NCBI GenBank assembly: GCA_963713545.1
Contig: CAVQME010000007.1
Span: forward strand, 1-64,000
Reading direction: 5' to 3'
Length of the DNA stretch: 64,000 bases
Source of the DNA: CAVPLM01 sp963713545
GTDB taxonomy: Bacteria; Actinomycetota; Thermoleophilia; RBG-16-64-13
The position numbers and the translations under genes are program-made. The notes under the pieces are model-generated. The model searched no databases, was not told where the DNA came from, and was given only the letters and a program-made list of their open reading frames with translations. Positions within the stretch are counted from its first letter, which is position 1, and each line of letters begins with the position of its first letter. Below, piece after piece: positions 1 to 8,245 of this stretch.

Positions 1-12
1 CCGTCAGCCCGG

Positions 13-378
13 TCACTCCTGGCTTATCTCTAACAACGCGAGAAGCCGGTCGGGAGCATCGTTCCTGCTGACGAACCCGTCGCAGCCGGCCCGCAGCGAC
101 TCGCCGCGTGACTCCGGTCTGCCGCTCATCGCGATCATCCGGCAGCCTGGCGCTCTCTGCTTCGACTCCCTGACGAACTCCGCGGTGCTCTCACCGGCGT
201 AGTCCCCCTGGGGAAGCTCCCAGTCGAGCAAGATCACGTCGATGTCCGCGCGCTCAAGGGCCGCGCGGGCCTGGCCCAGGTCGCCCGCCTCGAGGACGTC
301 GCCCTCGCCCAGTTCTTCGAGGAGCAGGCGAAGAGCCGCTCGGATCTCGCCGTTGTCATCTGCAAGAAGAGTCCTCAT
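13..378 (-). CDS. Stand-alone response regulator receiver domain
   Basis: A 121-residue single-domain CheY-like protein with no output domain. The acidic pocket is the Asp-Asp pair at residues 7-8 and the phospho-acceptor is Asp52 in the motif VILLDWELP. The switch hydroxyl is the Ser of MIAMSG. The usual Lys-Pro near residue 95-105 is not seen; the corresponding stretch reads FVSRNDAP, so the conserved Lys may be replaced by Arg. It is the last gene of the minus-strand two-component operon, 123 bp after the histidine kinase, and may act as a phosphate sink or protein-interaction output. Family assignment is firm; partner is inferred from position. Confidence 0.85.
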   Translation of the reverse strand: MRTLLADDNGEIRAALRLLLEELGEGDVLEAGDLGQARAALERADIDVILLDWELPQGDYAGESTAEFVRESKQRAPGCRMIAMSGRPESRGESLRAGCDGFVSRNDAPDRLLALLEISQE

Positions 379-501
379 GGGTCAACTGTGCCTCAGAGCG
401 GCCCTGTCGCCCAGCGGCAATCGGCCGGTTTGAAGCCTGGCCGGCTGGCCAGTTATGGGGCGGCTCGGGCCGGTCACAAAGCTGCCCCGGGGCCTGCTCG
501 G

Positions 502-2745
502 CTACGTCGGCGGCGCGGGCGACCAGGTGACTGCGACCTTTGTCCCCTCCCCCGGGGCGGAACAGATGAGCAGATTGGCTTTGACCGACTCGGCCCGCTC
601 CCGCATGATCCCCAGCCCAAGCTGGCCTCCGCCCGCCGCCGGGTCAAAACCAGCTCCATCGTCTTCCACGGCGAGGCGGACGTCGTCCGGATGCCCGACT
701 AGGGGCGCCAGCGAGACCTTGGCCTTGCGGGCGCGGGAGTGCTTCGCAACGTTGTTGAGAGCTTCCTGGGCGATGCGGTAGAAGGCGAGCCGCACGTCGG
801 TAGGCAGCTCTCCGGAGCCCTCGGTAACCACCTCGACCGGTATGCGGGCCCGGCCCGTGACCGCTTCGCCGAGCTGCTTGAGCAGGTCTGGCAGCTTCGC
901 TTCGGCCAGAGCGGCGGGCCGAAGCTCGAGGAGCAGCGTGCGCATCTCGGCCAGCGCGCCCCGGCTCAGGTGGCGCAATTCGTCCAGGCGTTGGGCCCCC
1001 TGGACCGGATCTCTCTCGTAGATCCGGGGCAGGACCTCGGCGATCAGGCTCACGGAGAAGAGGGTCTGACTGACGGCGTCATGTAGGTCCCGGGCCAAGC
1101 GGTTCCTCTCCGCTGCGGCGGCAGACTCTTCCGCGTGTTCGTAGAGACGGGCGTTGTCGACGGCCATTCCGATCTGATTGCCGAGGGCGGCGAGAGAGGA
1201 CAGTTGTTCGGGAGAAGAATCCGGTTCCCGGCGGGTGAGGAGCATCAGAGCTCCAAAGACCGTCCCCTTCGCGTTCACCGGGATCTGGATCATAGAACGC
1301 CAGCCGGCCGGCTCCAACAGACCGCGGAGTTCCTCGGAAATGGAGCCCATCAGGAGGGGCGCCGGCTGCCCCTCGAGCGCTGTCAGCCGCTGCTCCAGGT
1401 ACTCAGGGGGAAGGGCGCGGATGCTGGCGAGCACGTCGGCGGGCAGGTTTCGCGACGCGATCAGACGGACCTCGCCTCCCTGTACCTCTCTCTCGGGGAG
1501 CATGAAGGCCACTCCCGCCTCGAAGCCCAGGTCGGCCATTATCTCGCCGAGCGCATCGTCGAGGATCCGTTCCAGATCGAGGGACTGGCTGACGACCGCG
1601 GCGACAGCGTTGAGCGTGGCGAGTTCCTGAGTTCGGGCGGCTACCCGCTTGTCCAGCTCGGCGTACGAGTCGCGAAGTTGCTGGGACATGATGTTGAATT
1701 GCTCCGCGAGCTCCTGCAGCTCATCGTGCGTGGTGATGCTCACTGAATGCTCAAAGTCGCCTGCCGCCACCTTTCGGGCGGCTCCAGTGAGCACCTGCAC
1801 CGGGCGCGTCACCCGGCGGACGCCGAACCACACCACCAGCGATGGGATCAACAGCCCGAGAACAAGTAGCACGATGAGAAAGGTGCGGTATCCCTGGAAA
1901 GGGCGAATGATGGTGGCCCAATCTTCTATCGCGATGAGGCCCCAGTTGGTACCGGGGACAGGGGCATAGGCGGCGACGACGTCCCTCTGGCTGAGATCGC
2001 GAGTGCGCTGAGCGCCCGTCTGGCCGGATACCACGTCCTGGACGATCTTCTGAGACATCAAGTCCATGCCTATCAGAGCCGCATCTGGGTGCTGGATCAC
2101 CCGGCCGTTCCCATCGACGACGTATACGTCTCCACTCACGCCCAGCCGGAGTTTGGCGATATCACCGTAGAGCGCGCTCACCGAGGTCGCTCCCACGCGG
2201 AACATGCCCGCTAGGACGCCGTTGAACTCTCCCCCGGGTCCGGTGATAGGCACAGCGACAGTCACCACGAGCGCGCCCTCCACTCCGTCGAGGCCGATGT
2301 CCGAGTAGACCGGTCGTGACGAGCGCAAGAGCTGGGCGAAGTAGGGACGGGACGACCAGCTCTGACCGACATCTCCGGGCCGGGAGGGCCAGGCGGCGGC
2401 GAATGTGCCACGGGGATCGAGGATGATCGTCCCGGCATCGAAGATAGAGAGCTTGTTCGAGGCCGCGGCCAGCGCCTTCTCCTGTTGGGCCGGTTGGTTG
2501 CCCGCGATATCCGCCTGCCGGGTCAGGCTGCCAAGATCCAGGGCGAACTGGTTGATCTCGGCGGCCAGGTTCGCGGCCGACAAGCGAGCGAGTTCCTGAT
2601 TGCGCTGTATGGCCTGCTGCTCTGTCACGCGGCCATACGCGTACACTGCGACCAGCGCCACGGCAAAGAGGATGACCGCGGTCGGCACAAAAGACCAGGC
2701 GAGAATCCTTCTCCGCAAAGGGCTGCGCGTGAAAAGAGCTCTCAT
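502..2745 (-). CDS. NarL-type sensor histidine kinase with extracellular sensor, HAMP and GAF
   Basis: A 747-residue membrane kinase. Order of parts: transmembrane helix at about 12-34, an extracellular dCache-like region to about 290, a second helix at about 295-318, HAMP to about 370, a GAF-like domain at about 390-560, a HisKA_3 dimerisation domain whose phospho-acceptor is His555 in LARDLHDAVSQ, and a HATPase domain with DDGAGFDP and LGLGIMRERA. HisKA_3 kinases pair with LuxR-type regulators, and one lies two genes upstream. The gene starts 21 bp after the solute-binding protein, so the ligand may reach the sensor domain bound to that protein. Start is the first ATG; no strong ribosome site is visible. 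Confidence 0.9.
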   Translation of the reverse strand: MRALFTRSPLRRRILAWSFVPTAVILFAVALVAVYAYGRVTEQQAIQRNQELARLSAANLAAEINQFALDLGSLTRQADIAGNQPAQQEKALAAASNKLSIFDAGTIILDPRGTFAAAWPSRPGDVGQSWSSRPYFAQLLRSSRPVYSDIGLDGVEGALVVTVAVPITGPGGEFNGVLAGMFRVGATSVSALYGDIAKLRLGVSGDVYVVDGNGRVIQHPDAALIGMDLMSQKIVQDVVSGQTGAQRTRDLSQRDVVAAYAPVPGTNWGLIAIEDWATIIRPFQGYRTFLIVLLVLGLLIPSLVVWFGVRRVTRPVQVLTGAARKVAAGDFEHSVSITTHDELQELAEQFNIMSQQLRDSYAELDKRVAARTQELATLNAVAAVVSQSLDLERILDDALGEIMADLGFEAGVAFMLPEREVQGGEVRLIASRNLPADVLASIRALPPEYLEQRLTALEGQPAPLLMGSISEELRGLLEPAGWRSMIQIPVNAKGTVFGALMLLTRREPDSSPEQLSSLAALGNQIGMAVDNARLYEHAEESAAAAERNRLARDLHDAVSQTLFSVSLIAEVLPRIYERDPVQGAQRLDELRHLSRGALAEMRTLLLELRPAALAEAKLPDLLKQLGEAVTGRARIPVEVVTEGSGELPTDVRLAFYRIAQEALNNVAKHSRARKAKVSLAPLVGHPDDVRLAVEDDGAGFDPAAGGGQLGLGIMRERAESVKANLLICSAPGEGTKVAVTWSPAPPT

Positions 2746-2766
2746 GCGGCGACTTGAACCGGCGCC

Positions 2767-4149
2767 TTAGTTCCCGGCGTTCGTCTGAGCTGCTTCGATC
2801 TGTCGGCTCACGTCGTTCAAGATGTCGACCGGAGCTTGACCGAGGGTGAAGATCTTTGTAAAGGCGTCGCTGAGCAGGCGAGTGGCTTCGTCCATGTTGC
2901 TCGGGAAGACCTCCTGGACGACCGAGTAGCCTTCGCGGTGTGCGGCGGCGAACACGTCGAGATCGATGTCCCCGGCCTTCTCCGGGTACTGCTCCTTCAC
3001 GAATCGCTGCCAGTCTGCCACAAGCGACAGCCGGGCCGGCTGCAGCAGGTTGGCCTCCGCCATGGCCAGCCCGTACTCCTTGCTCACGAGGAACTTAACC
3101 AACTCCCAGGCCTCCTGCGGATGCCGCGTTCCGGAGTAGATGCCGAAGCCGTCGGTCGTGCTCAGTGTCACCCGTTGCGCCGGCCCCACCGGAATGGGTG
3201 CCACACCGATACGGAAGTCGGCGTTTTCCAGGATGTTCTTGAGCCCCCAGGAGCCATCTTCTACCATCGCCAGCTTGCCCCCGTAGAAAGCCGCCTGGGT
3301 CCCCACGTTGTTCACGTCCGTGAACGTAGCCATCACCTTGTCGTCCCACATGCGGGCCCGCACCCACTCGAGAGCTGTCAGCGCCTCAGGGCTATTGATG
3401 ACGCATTTGGACGGATCGCCGGGATCTACGATGTGGGCGCCCCAAGCATTGATGTGGACCTGCAGCCGGTCCCACCCGATATCGATCATGCTGCCCCAGA
3501 TGTCGGTCTTGCCGTCGCCGCTGGTATCGCGAGTAAGCTTCTTCATAGCCGCGAGGTAGTCGTCGTGGGTCCAGGAGGCATCGGGATACGCCACGCCATA
3601 CTCGTCGAAGATGTCCTTGTTGTAGTAGAGGACGAGGGTTCCCTGGTACTTCGGCACGCCGAACTGGCGGCCGCGCGCGTCGAAGAAGGCCTTGTACTGG
3701 GCCGGATCCCAGTCGGCGACGATTGCCGGGTCCAGGTCGGTCTCCACGTACTTGCGCAGGTCGAGCACGTAGCCTTTCTCATTCCATGCAGGGAAGAACT
3801 CGCAGCACCCCTGGAAGACGTCGGCTGCGTTACCGGCCTGCATGTCGAGGGGCATCTCGTCGGCGAGGTTCTCGGGATCCGGTGTGTAGAAGACGCTGAG
3901 GTTTGGATGCTCCACCTGGAACATCGCCAGCTCTTTCTGAGCCATGGGAGGAAACCACTCGGTCCTCCAGTCCTGGTACACGAGTTGCACCCTCTGCTCC
4001 ATCGAGGATGACGTGGAAGGGCTGCTACTGCACCCCGCCACGACGAGGCCGGTCGTCACGAATAAGCAGGCGAGCAGGGCTGCCCCCGCCCAGGCAGAAC
4101 GGAGCGCGAGCCATCGCACCGTGCGCCTGCGGGACCCGGTCGAGCTCAT
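2767..4149 (-). CDS. Lipoprotein extracellular solute-binding protein (ABC family 1 type)
   Basis: A 460-residue protein with an Arg-rich N terminus, a hydrophobic segment and a lipobox ending VVAGC, so it is exported and lipid-anchored. The body matches sugar-type family 1 binding proteins (for example DIFDEYGVAYPDASWTHDD and LYYNKDIF). The open frame continues 166 codons further upstream, but that part is antisense-frame noise over the regulator gene; the ATG at 4149 makes an ATGA overlap with the regulator stop and gives the signal peptide, which decides the start. No ABC permease or ATPase is adjacent, so its likely job is ligand capture for the kinase downstream (inference). Confidence 0.88.
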   Translation of the reverse strand: MSSTGSRRRTVRWLALRSAWAGAALLACLFVTTGLVVAGCSSSPSTSSSMEQRVQLVYQDWRTEWFPPMAQKELAMFQVEHPNLSVFYTPDPENLADEMPLDMQAGNAADVFQGCCEFFPAWNEKGYVLDLRKYVETDLDPAIVADWDPAQYKAFFDARGRQFGVPKYQGTLVLYYNKDIFDEYGVAYPDASWTHDDYLAAMKKLTRDTSGDGKTDIWGSMIDIGWDRLQVHINAWGAHIVDPGDPSKCVINSPEALTALEWVRARMWDDKVMATFTDVNNVGTQAAFYGGKLAMVEDGSWGLKNILENADFRIGVAPIPVGPAQRVTLSTTDGFGIYSGTRHPQEAWELVKFLVSKEYGLAMAEANLLQPARLSLVADWQRFVKEQYPEKAGDIDLDVFAAAHREGYSVVQEVFPSNMDEATRLLSDAFTKIFTLGQAPVDILNDVSRQIEAAQTNAGN

Positions 4150-4784
4150 TTGACCAGACCCCCGTGGATGGCCATCGACACGGCCTCGGTGCGGCTGGCG
4201 GCCCCGAGCTTCATCAAGATGTTGCTGACGTGGAACTTCACCGTCGACCGGCTCACGAACAGCTTCTTGGCTATCTCGGGGTTGCTCAGGCCGTCCACCA
4301 TCAACCGGAGTATCTCGAGCTCGCGCTCGGTGAGGCCCGGGTCGGGCTCGGCGGGATGAGTCGTGGCCCGTATCAGTGCTTCGGCCGCCTCCGGCGCCAG
4401 CGTGGGCCGGCCGGCGTGCGCTGCCCTGATGGCGTTCGCCAAATCGTCCGCCGTTACGTTCTTCAGAAGGTAGCCGATGGCGCCGGCTTTGAGCGCCCCC
4501 TGCACCAGCTCCTCTTCCTTGTAGCTGGTGAGTGCGATGACCTGCACGTGCGGACAGGCCTGGCGGATCAGCCGGGTGGCCTCGGAACCATCCACCTCCG
4601 GCATCACCAGGTCCATCAGGACCACGTCGGGCCGGAGGTCCGGGCACTTGCGCACCGCTTCCAGACCGCCGCTCGCGTCACCCACGAACTCCAGGTCGTC
4701 GTATGCCATCAAGAACGTCGATAACCCGCTCCGCACCACCGCGTGGTCGTCGACGATCATCACTCGTACCGCTCCCGCTTCCAT
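4146..4784 (-). CDS. LuxR/NarL-family response regulator
   Basis: A 212-residue regulator: receiver domain at residues 6-120 with Asp12-Asp13, phospho-acceptor Asp58 in VVLMDLVMP and the Lys of LLKNVT, then a LuxR helix-turn-helix at about 147-212 (LTERELEILRLM, STVKFHVSNIL). A GGGGGAGGAG ribosome site lies just upstream of the ATG. It opens the operon and its stop overlaps the binding-protein start (ATGA), so the two are translationally coupled. It should be phosphorylated by the kinase at 502-2745 and act on DNA; targets are not visible, though the divergent MacB-like operon across a 237-bp gap is a candidate. Confidence 0.92.
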   Translation of the reverse strand: MEAGAVRVMIVDDHAVVRSGLSTFLMAYDDLEFVGDASGGLEAVRKCPDLRPDVVLMDLVMPEVDGSEATRLIRQACPHVQVIALTSYKEEELVQGALKAGAIGYLLKNVTADDLANAIRAAHAGRPTLAPEAAEALIRATTHPAEPDPGLTERELEILRLMVDGLSNPEIAKKLFVSRSTVKFHVSNILMKLGAASRTEAVSMAIHGGLVK

Positions 4785-5021
4785 GCGACTCCTCCCCCGG
4801 ATCGCCCGGTCGCGAATCGCTCGCGCTCCCCGAGCAACGTTCAGCCCTAAGGGTAGCGCGCCGGGCGCGGTTATTTAACCCCATCGTCAGAAACCCCTCC
4901 ATCCGGCCAGGTACAAGACCGGCCAGGCAGACGTCCGAAGACTCTCCTCCCGCCTGATTCGGTCAGGCCCGCAACCGACGAACATGGACACAGCACATAA
5001 CGCGAGACCGGAGGCGGAGCG

Positions 5022-6176
5022 ATGAGGATCTTCAGGAACGTGTTTCGCAGGAAGATGAGGGCCTTCTTGACCATATTCGGCATCACCATCGGGGTGTTCG
5101 CCCTGGTCGTGATGGGCAGCATGGCCGAGAAGATCAACCTGATGGTGTCCGGCGGCACCCGCTACTACAGCGACAAAGTCGTCATCACCGACGCCTCCAC
5201 CCCCACCGGCGGTTACAGCACCACGCCTATCGCCGTGAACCGCATCCAGGAGATCGAGGACGTTCCCGGCGTGGCTCGGGCAAGCGCCAGCATCTACATC
5301 CTGCTGGACGAAGAGGGCGGCATGTCCATGAACGGCATCGTCGGCAGCGACATGCGGAACCAGGGCTATGAGACGTTCGAGCTCCGGATGGCCGAAGGCC
5401 GCGATCTGACCGCTGCCGACCGCGGCAAAGCGGTCGTGGGTTGCGACATCGCCAAGGCGCTGGACGCGGAAGTGGGAGGGACCATCGACCTGAGGGGCAA
5501 GCCCTTCGAGGTGGTGGGCATCTACGACAAGACCCTGACTGCCCCCGACAACACGGCGGTCATAAGCCTCCACGACGTCCAGCAACTCCTCTACGTACAA
5601 CTGCCTGCCATGGTGCAGGCGCAGGTGGACCCGGACGAACTGGCCACCTCGATCACGGCCTATCCGGATCCCGGTGTCGACCCCGACCAGCTCGCCTCGA
5701 CGATCGAAGGCACAGTGTCCGACGTCACCGCTTCCGGTCCCCAGGCCTTCATCGACCAGTTCAAGAGCGCGACCAAGATCTTCAACAGCATCATCTTCGG
5801 TGTGGCGCTCATCTCCCTGCTGGTCGGCGGCCTGTCGGTAGTGAATACCATGACCATGTCGGTGCTCGAGCGGACCCGGGAGATCGGCATCCGCAAGGCG
5901 ATCGGCGCCTCCCACCGGCAGATCGTGGGCCAGTTCCTGACCGAGTCCGCGTTCATCGGCTTCCTCGGCGGAGCCACCGGCCTCCTCCTGGGCTGGATCG
6001 CTGCGACCGTGGTGAACGCCCTGATGGAGCAGAGCGGTACCGTTCTCTTCCTGGTGACCCCGCGGCTGGCGATCGGCGCCGTGGCCTTCGCGATCGTCCT
6101 CGGTGTGGCCAGCGGCTTCTACCCGTCCTTCCACGCAGCGCGGCTCAAGCCGGTCCTCGCCCTCAGGTGCGAGTGA
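5022..6176 (+). CDS. MacB/FtsX-type ABC transporter permease
   Basis: A 384-residue permease with one transmembrane helix near residues 14-36, a large extracytoplasmic MacB-PCD-like domain, and three C-terminal helices of the FtsX fold (about 255-380), with the conserved stretch TREIGIRKAIGAS in the coupling region. These permeases pair with a LolD/MacB-type ATPase, which is the next gene, and move lipoproteins, peptides or drugs by mechanotransmission. A GGAGGCGGAG site precedes the ATG. Only one permease is present, so the active form is probably a homodimer. The substrate cannot be read from sequence. Confidence 0.9.
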   Translation: MRIFRNVFRRKMRAFLTIFGITIGVFALVVMGSMAEKINLMVSGGTRYYSDKVVITDASTPTGGYSTTPIAVNRIQEIEDVPGVARASASIYILLDEEGGMSMNGIVGSDMRNQGYETFELRMAEGRDLTAADRGKAVVGCDIAKALDAEVGGTIDLRGKPFEVVGIYDKTLTAPDNTAVISLHDVQQLLYVQLPAMVQAQVDPDELATSITAYPDPGVDPDQLASTIEGTVSDVTASGPQAFIDQFKSATKIFNSIIFGVALISLLVGGLSVVNTMTMSVLERTREIGIRKAIGASHRQIVGQFLTESAFIGFLGGATGLLLGWIAATVVNALMEQSGTVLFLVTPRLAIGAVAFAIVLGVASGFYPSFHAARLKPVLALRCE

Positions 6177-6279
6177 GGGCGTCAGGATCGTGAGCCAGAC
6201 CGACTCGAACAACAGCGTAATGACCGCCGACAGCAGCGACACCGACATGACTACCAAGAACAAAGAAGGGACGAAGACA

Positions 6280-7026
6280 ATGAAGACCATGGTGAGCGTA
6301 CGCGGACTCGAGAAGCGTTATCAACTGGGCAAAGACAACTACGTCGACGCTCTGCGCGGTGCCTCGGTAGACGTCGGGGCCGGCGAGATGGTGGCCATAA
6401 TGGGACCGTCGGGATGCGGGAAATCGACGATGCTCCACATGATGGGATGCCTCGACGAGCCCGATTCCGGCGAGGTGTGGCTGAACGATCGCCGGGTCGA
6501 CGACCTGAGCACCCGGGCGACGACCAAGCTGCTTCGCGAGGAGATCGGCTTCATCTTCCAGGGCTTCAACCTGGTGTCTTCCATGACGGCCCTCGACAAC
6601 GTCGCCCTTGCCTCACAGTACGCAGGTAAGTCGCGGCGCGAGGCACAGAAGTTGGCGCGCGAAGCCCTCGAGGCCGTAGGCCTGGGCGACCGCGCCGGTC
6701 ACCGGCCGTCGGAGCTCTCCGGGGGGCAGCAGCAGCGGGCGGCGATCGCCCGGGCGCTGGTCAACCGGCCCGCGGTCATCATGGGCGACGAGCCCACCGG
6801 CAATCTGGATAGCACCAGCTCGGCGGAAGTCATCGACATGATGCGCGAGATCAACCTGCTCACGGGCACCACGTTCATCCTGGTCACTCACGACCCCGAT
6901 GTGGCCTCGGGCTGCGACCGGGTGATCCACATGCGCGACGGCGTCGTCACCGACGAGACCGCCTGCTGCATGGCGCTCGCCCGCGCGCCCGAAGGCGCCG
7001 ACCGCGAGCTCGCGGCAGTAGCCTGA
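6280..7026 (+). CDS. LolD/MacB-type ABC transporter ATPase
   Basis: A 248-residue ATPase with Walker A GPSGCGKST, Q-loop FQGFNLV, signature LSGGQQQR, Walker B VIMGDEPTGNLD and switch His in LVTHD. The Asn-Leu-Asp after Walker B is typical of the LolD/MacB group. I chose the ATG at 6280 because it follows GAAGGG at about nine bases and begins the conserved domain; the frame is open upstream with GTG at 6190 and ATG at 6220 as weaker options. It energises the permease encoded just upstream. Confidence 0.9.
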   Translation: MKTMVSVRGLEKRYQLGKDNYVDALRGASVDVGAGEMVAIMGPSGCGKSTMLHMMGCLDEPDSGEVWLNDRRVDDLSTRATTKLLREEIGFIFQGFNLVSSMTALDNVALASQYAGKSRREAQKLAREALEAVGLGDRAGHRPSELSGGQQQRAAIARALVNRPAVIMGDEPTGNLDSTSSAEVIDMMREINLLTGTTFILVTHDPDVASGCDRVIHMRDGVVTDETACCMALARAPEGADRELAAVA

Positions 7027-7056
7027 CCGGAGCCGGCAACAAAATGAGGAGTGCTC

Positions 7057-8028
7057 ATGAAAGCGATAGTCTACACACAGTACGGCCCGCCAGAAGTCCT
7101 GCGTCTGGCCGAAGTGGAGAAGCCGGTCCCCCGGGACGATGAAGTGCTCATACGAGTGCACGCGAGCACCGTGACGGCCGCGGACTTCCGCTGCAGGAGC
7201 TTCACGGTACCCCTGTCGTTCTGGATCCCCGCCCGTCTGTTCCTTGGCATCGTGAGACCCAAACGGCCGATTCTCGGCGCCGAGCTCTCAGGGGAGATCG
7301 TAGAGACAGGCAAAGACGTGACCAGGTTCAAGACGGGCGACCAGATCTTCTCCGCGACCATCGGTAGATTCGGCGGCTACGCCGAGTACACGTGCCTCCC
7401 CGAGACCGGTGTGATCGCCCCGAAGCCGGCCAACATGACCTACGAAGAGGCCGCGGCTGTGCCGATAGGAGCCCGCGCGGCGCTCCACTTCCTCAAGAAG
7501 GCGAACATCAAGAGCGGCCAAAAGGTGCTTGTCTACGGGGCCTCGGGCAGCGTCGGTACCTTCGCCGTGCAGCTCGCCAAGTACTACGGAGCGGAAGTCA
7601 CCGCCGTATGTAGCGGCTCGAATCTCGAACTCGTGAGGTCGCTTGGCGCCGACAAGGCTATCGACTACACCGCGGAGGACTTCACTGCCCAGGGAGAGAT
7701 CTACGACGTCATCTTTGTGGCGGTGGACAAGGGCTCGTTCACCGACTGCATGAAGGCGCTGAAGCCGAAAGGCATCTACCTGAACGCCACTACGCCGGTA
7801 CGCACCCCTCGCATGCGGTGGACGGCCCTGACCAGCGACAAGACGATCGTCACCGGAGAACACCCAAGCGAAGAACCCGACGACCTCGTCTTTCTAAAAG
7901 GCCTGATCGAAAAGGAAGTACTGCGTTCGGCTATAGACCGGTGCTACCCGCTTGAACAAATCGTCGAAGCTCACCGCTACGTGGACCAGGGACACAAAAA
8001 GGGAAACGTAGTCATAACGATTGAGTGA
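7057..8028 (+). CDS. MDR-family NAD(P)-dependent oxidoreductase (quinone oxidoreductase-like)
   Basis: A 323-residue medium-chain dehydrogenase/reductase. It starts MKAIVYTQYGPPEVLRL, typical of zinc-independent quinone oxidoreductases, and has the nucleotide-binding motif VLVYGASGSVGTFAVQLAK near residues 145-165. The catalytic-zinc and structural-zinc cysteine clusters are missing, which fits the zinc-free branch. TGAGGAG sits five bases before the ATG; a GTG six bases further upstream is also possible. It follows the ABC pair by 30 bp and may share their transcript. Physiological substrate unknown. Confidence 0.88.
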   Translation: MKAIVYTQYGPPEVLRLAEVEKPVPRDDEVLIRVHASTVTAADFRCRSFTVPLSFWIPARLFLGIVRPKRPILGAELSGEIVETGKDVTRFKTGDQIFSATIGRFGGYAEYTCLPETGVIAPKPANMTYEEAAAVPIGARAALHFLKKANIKSGQKVLVYGASGSVGTFAVQLAKYYGAEVTAVCSGSNLELVRSLGADKAIDYTAEDFTAQGEIYDVIFVAVDKGSFTDCMKALKPKGIYLNATTPVRTPRMRWTALTSDKTIVTGEHPSEEPDDLVFLKGLIEKEVLRSAIDRCYPLEQIVEAHRYVDQGHKKGNVVITIE

Positions 8029-8245
8029 AAGATGAACGGCGAAGCCGCCGGTCTGCGACGCCGCTCCCGTCCTGCCGCCCCTGTCCTACTGGCCAGGGAA
8101 AATCCCGTCCTTGGGCGTAGTCCCGATTCCCGACTGGTGCCCGGTCCGCGCGAGCTCTACGCACCCTACCCTTATGACATGCAGAAAGCCGGTGACGCGA
8201 TCCGGCCGCGCGGCGGGAACGACTGCGAAGAGAGTGGGGTGCCTG

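Noticed and set aside
4869..4880. GGTTATTTAACC as an operator of the two-component operon
   Set aside because: Only 5-bp arms and a single copy; too weak to call.
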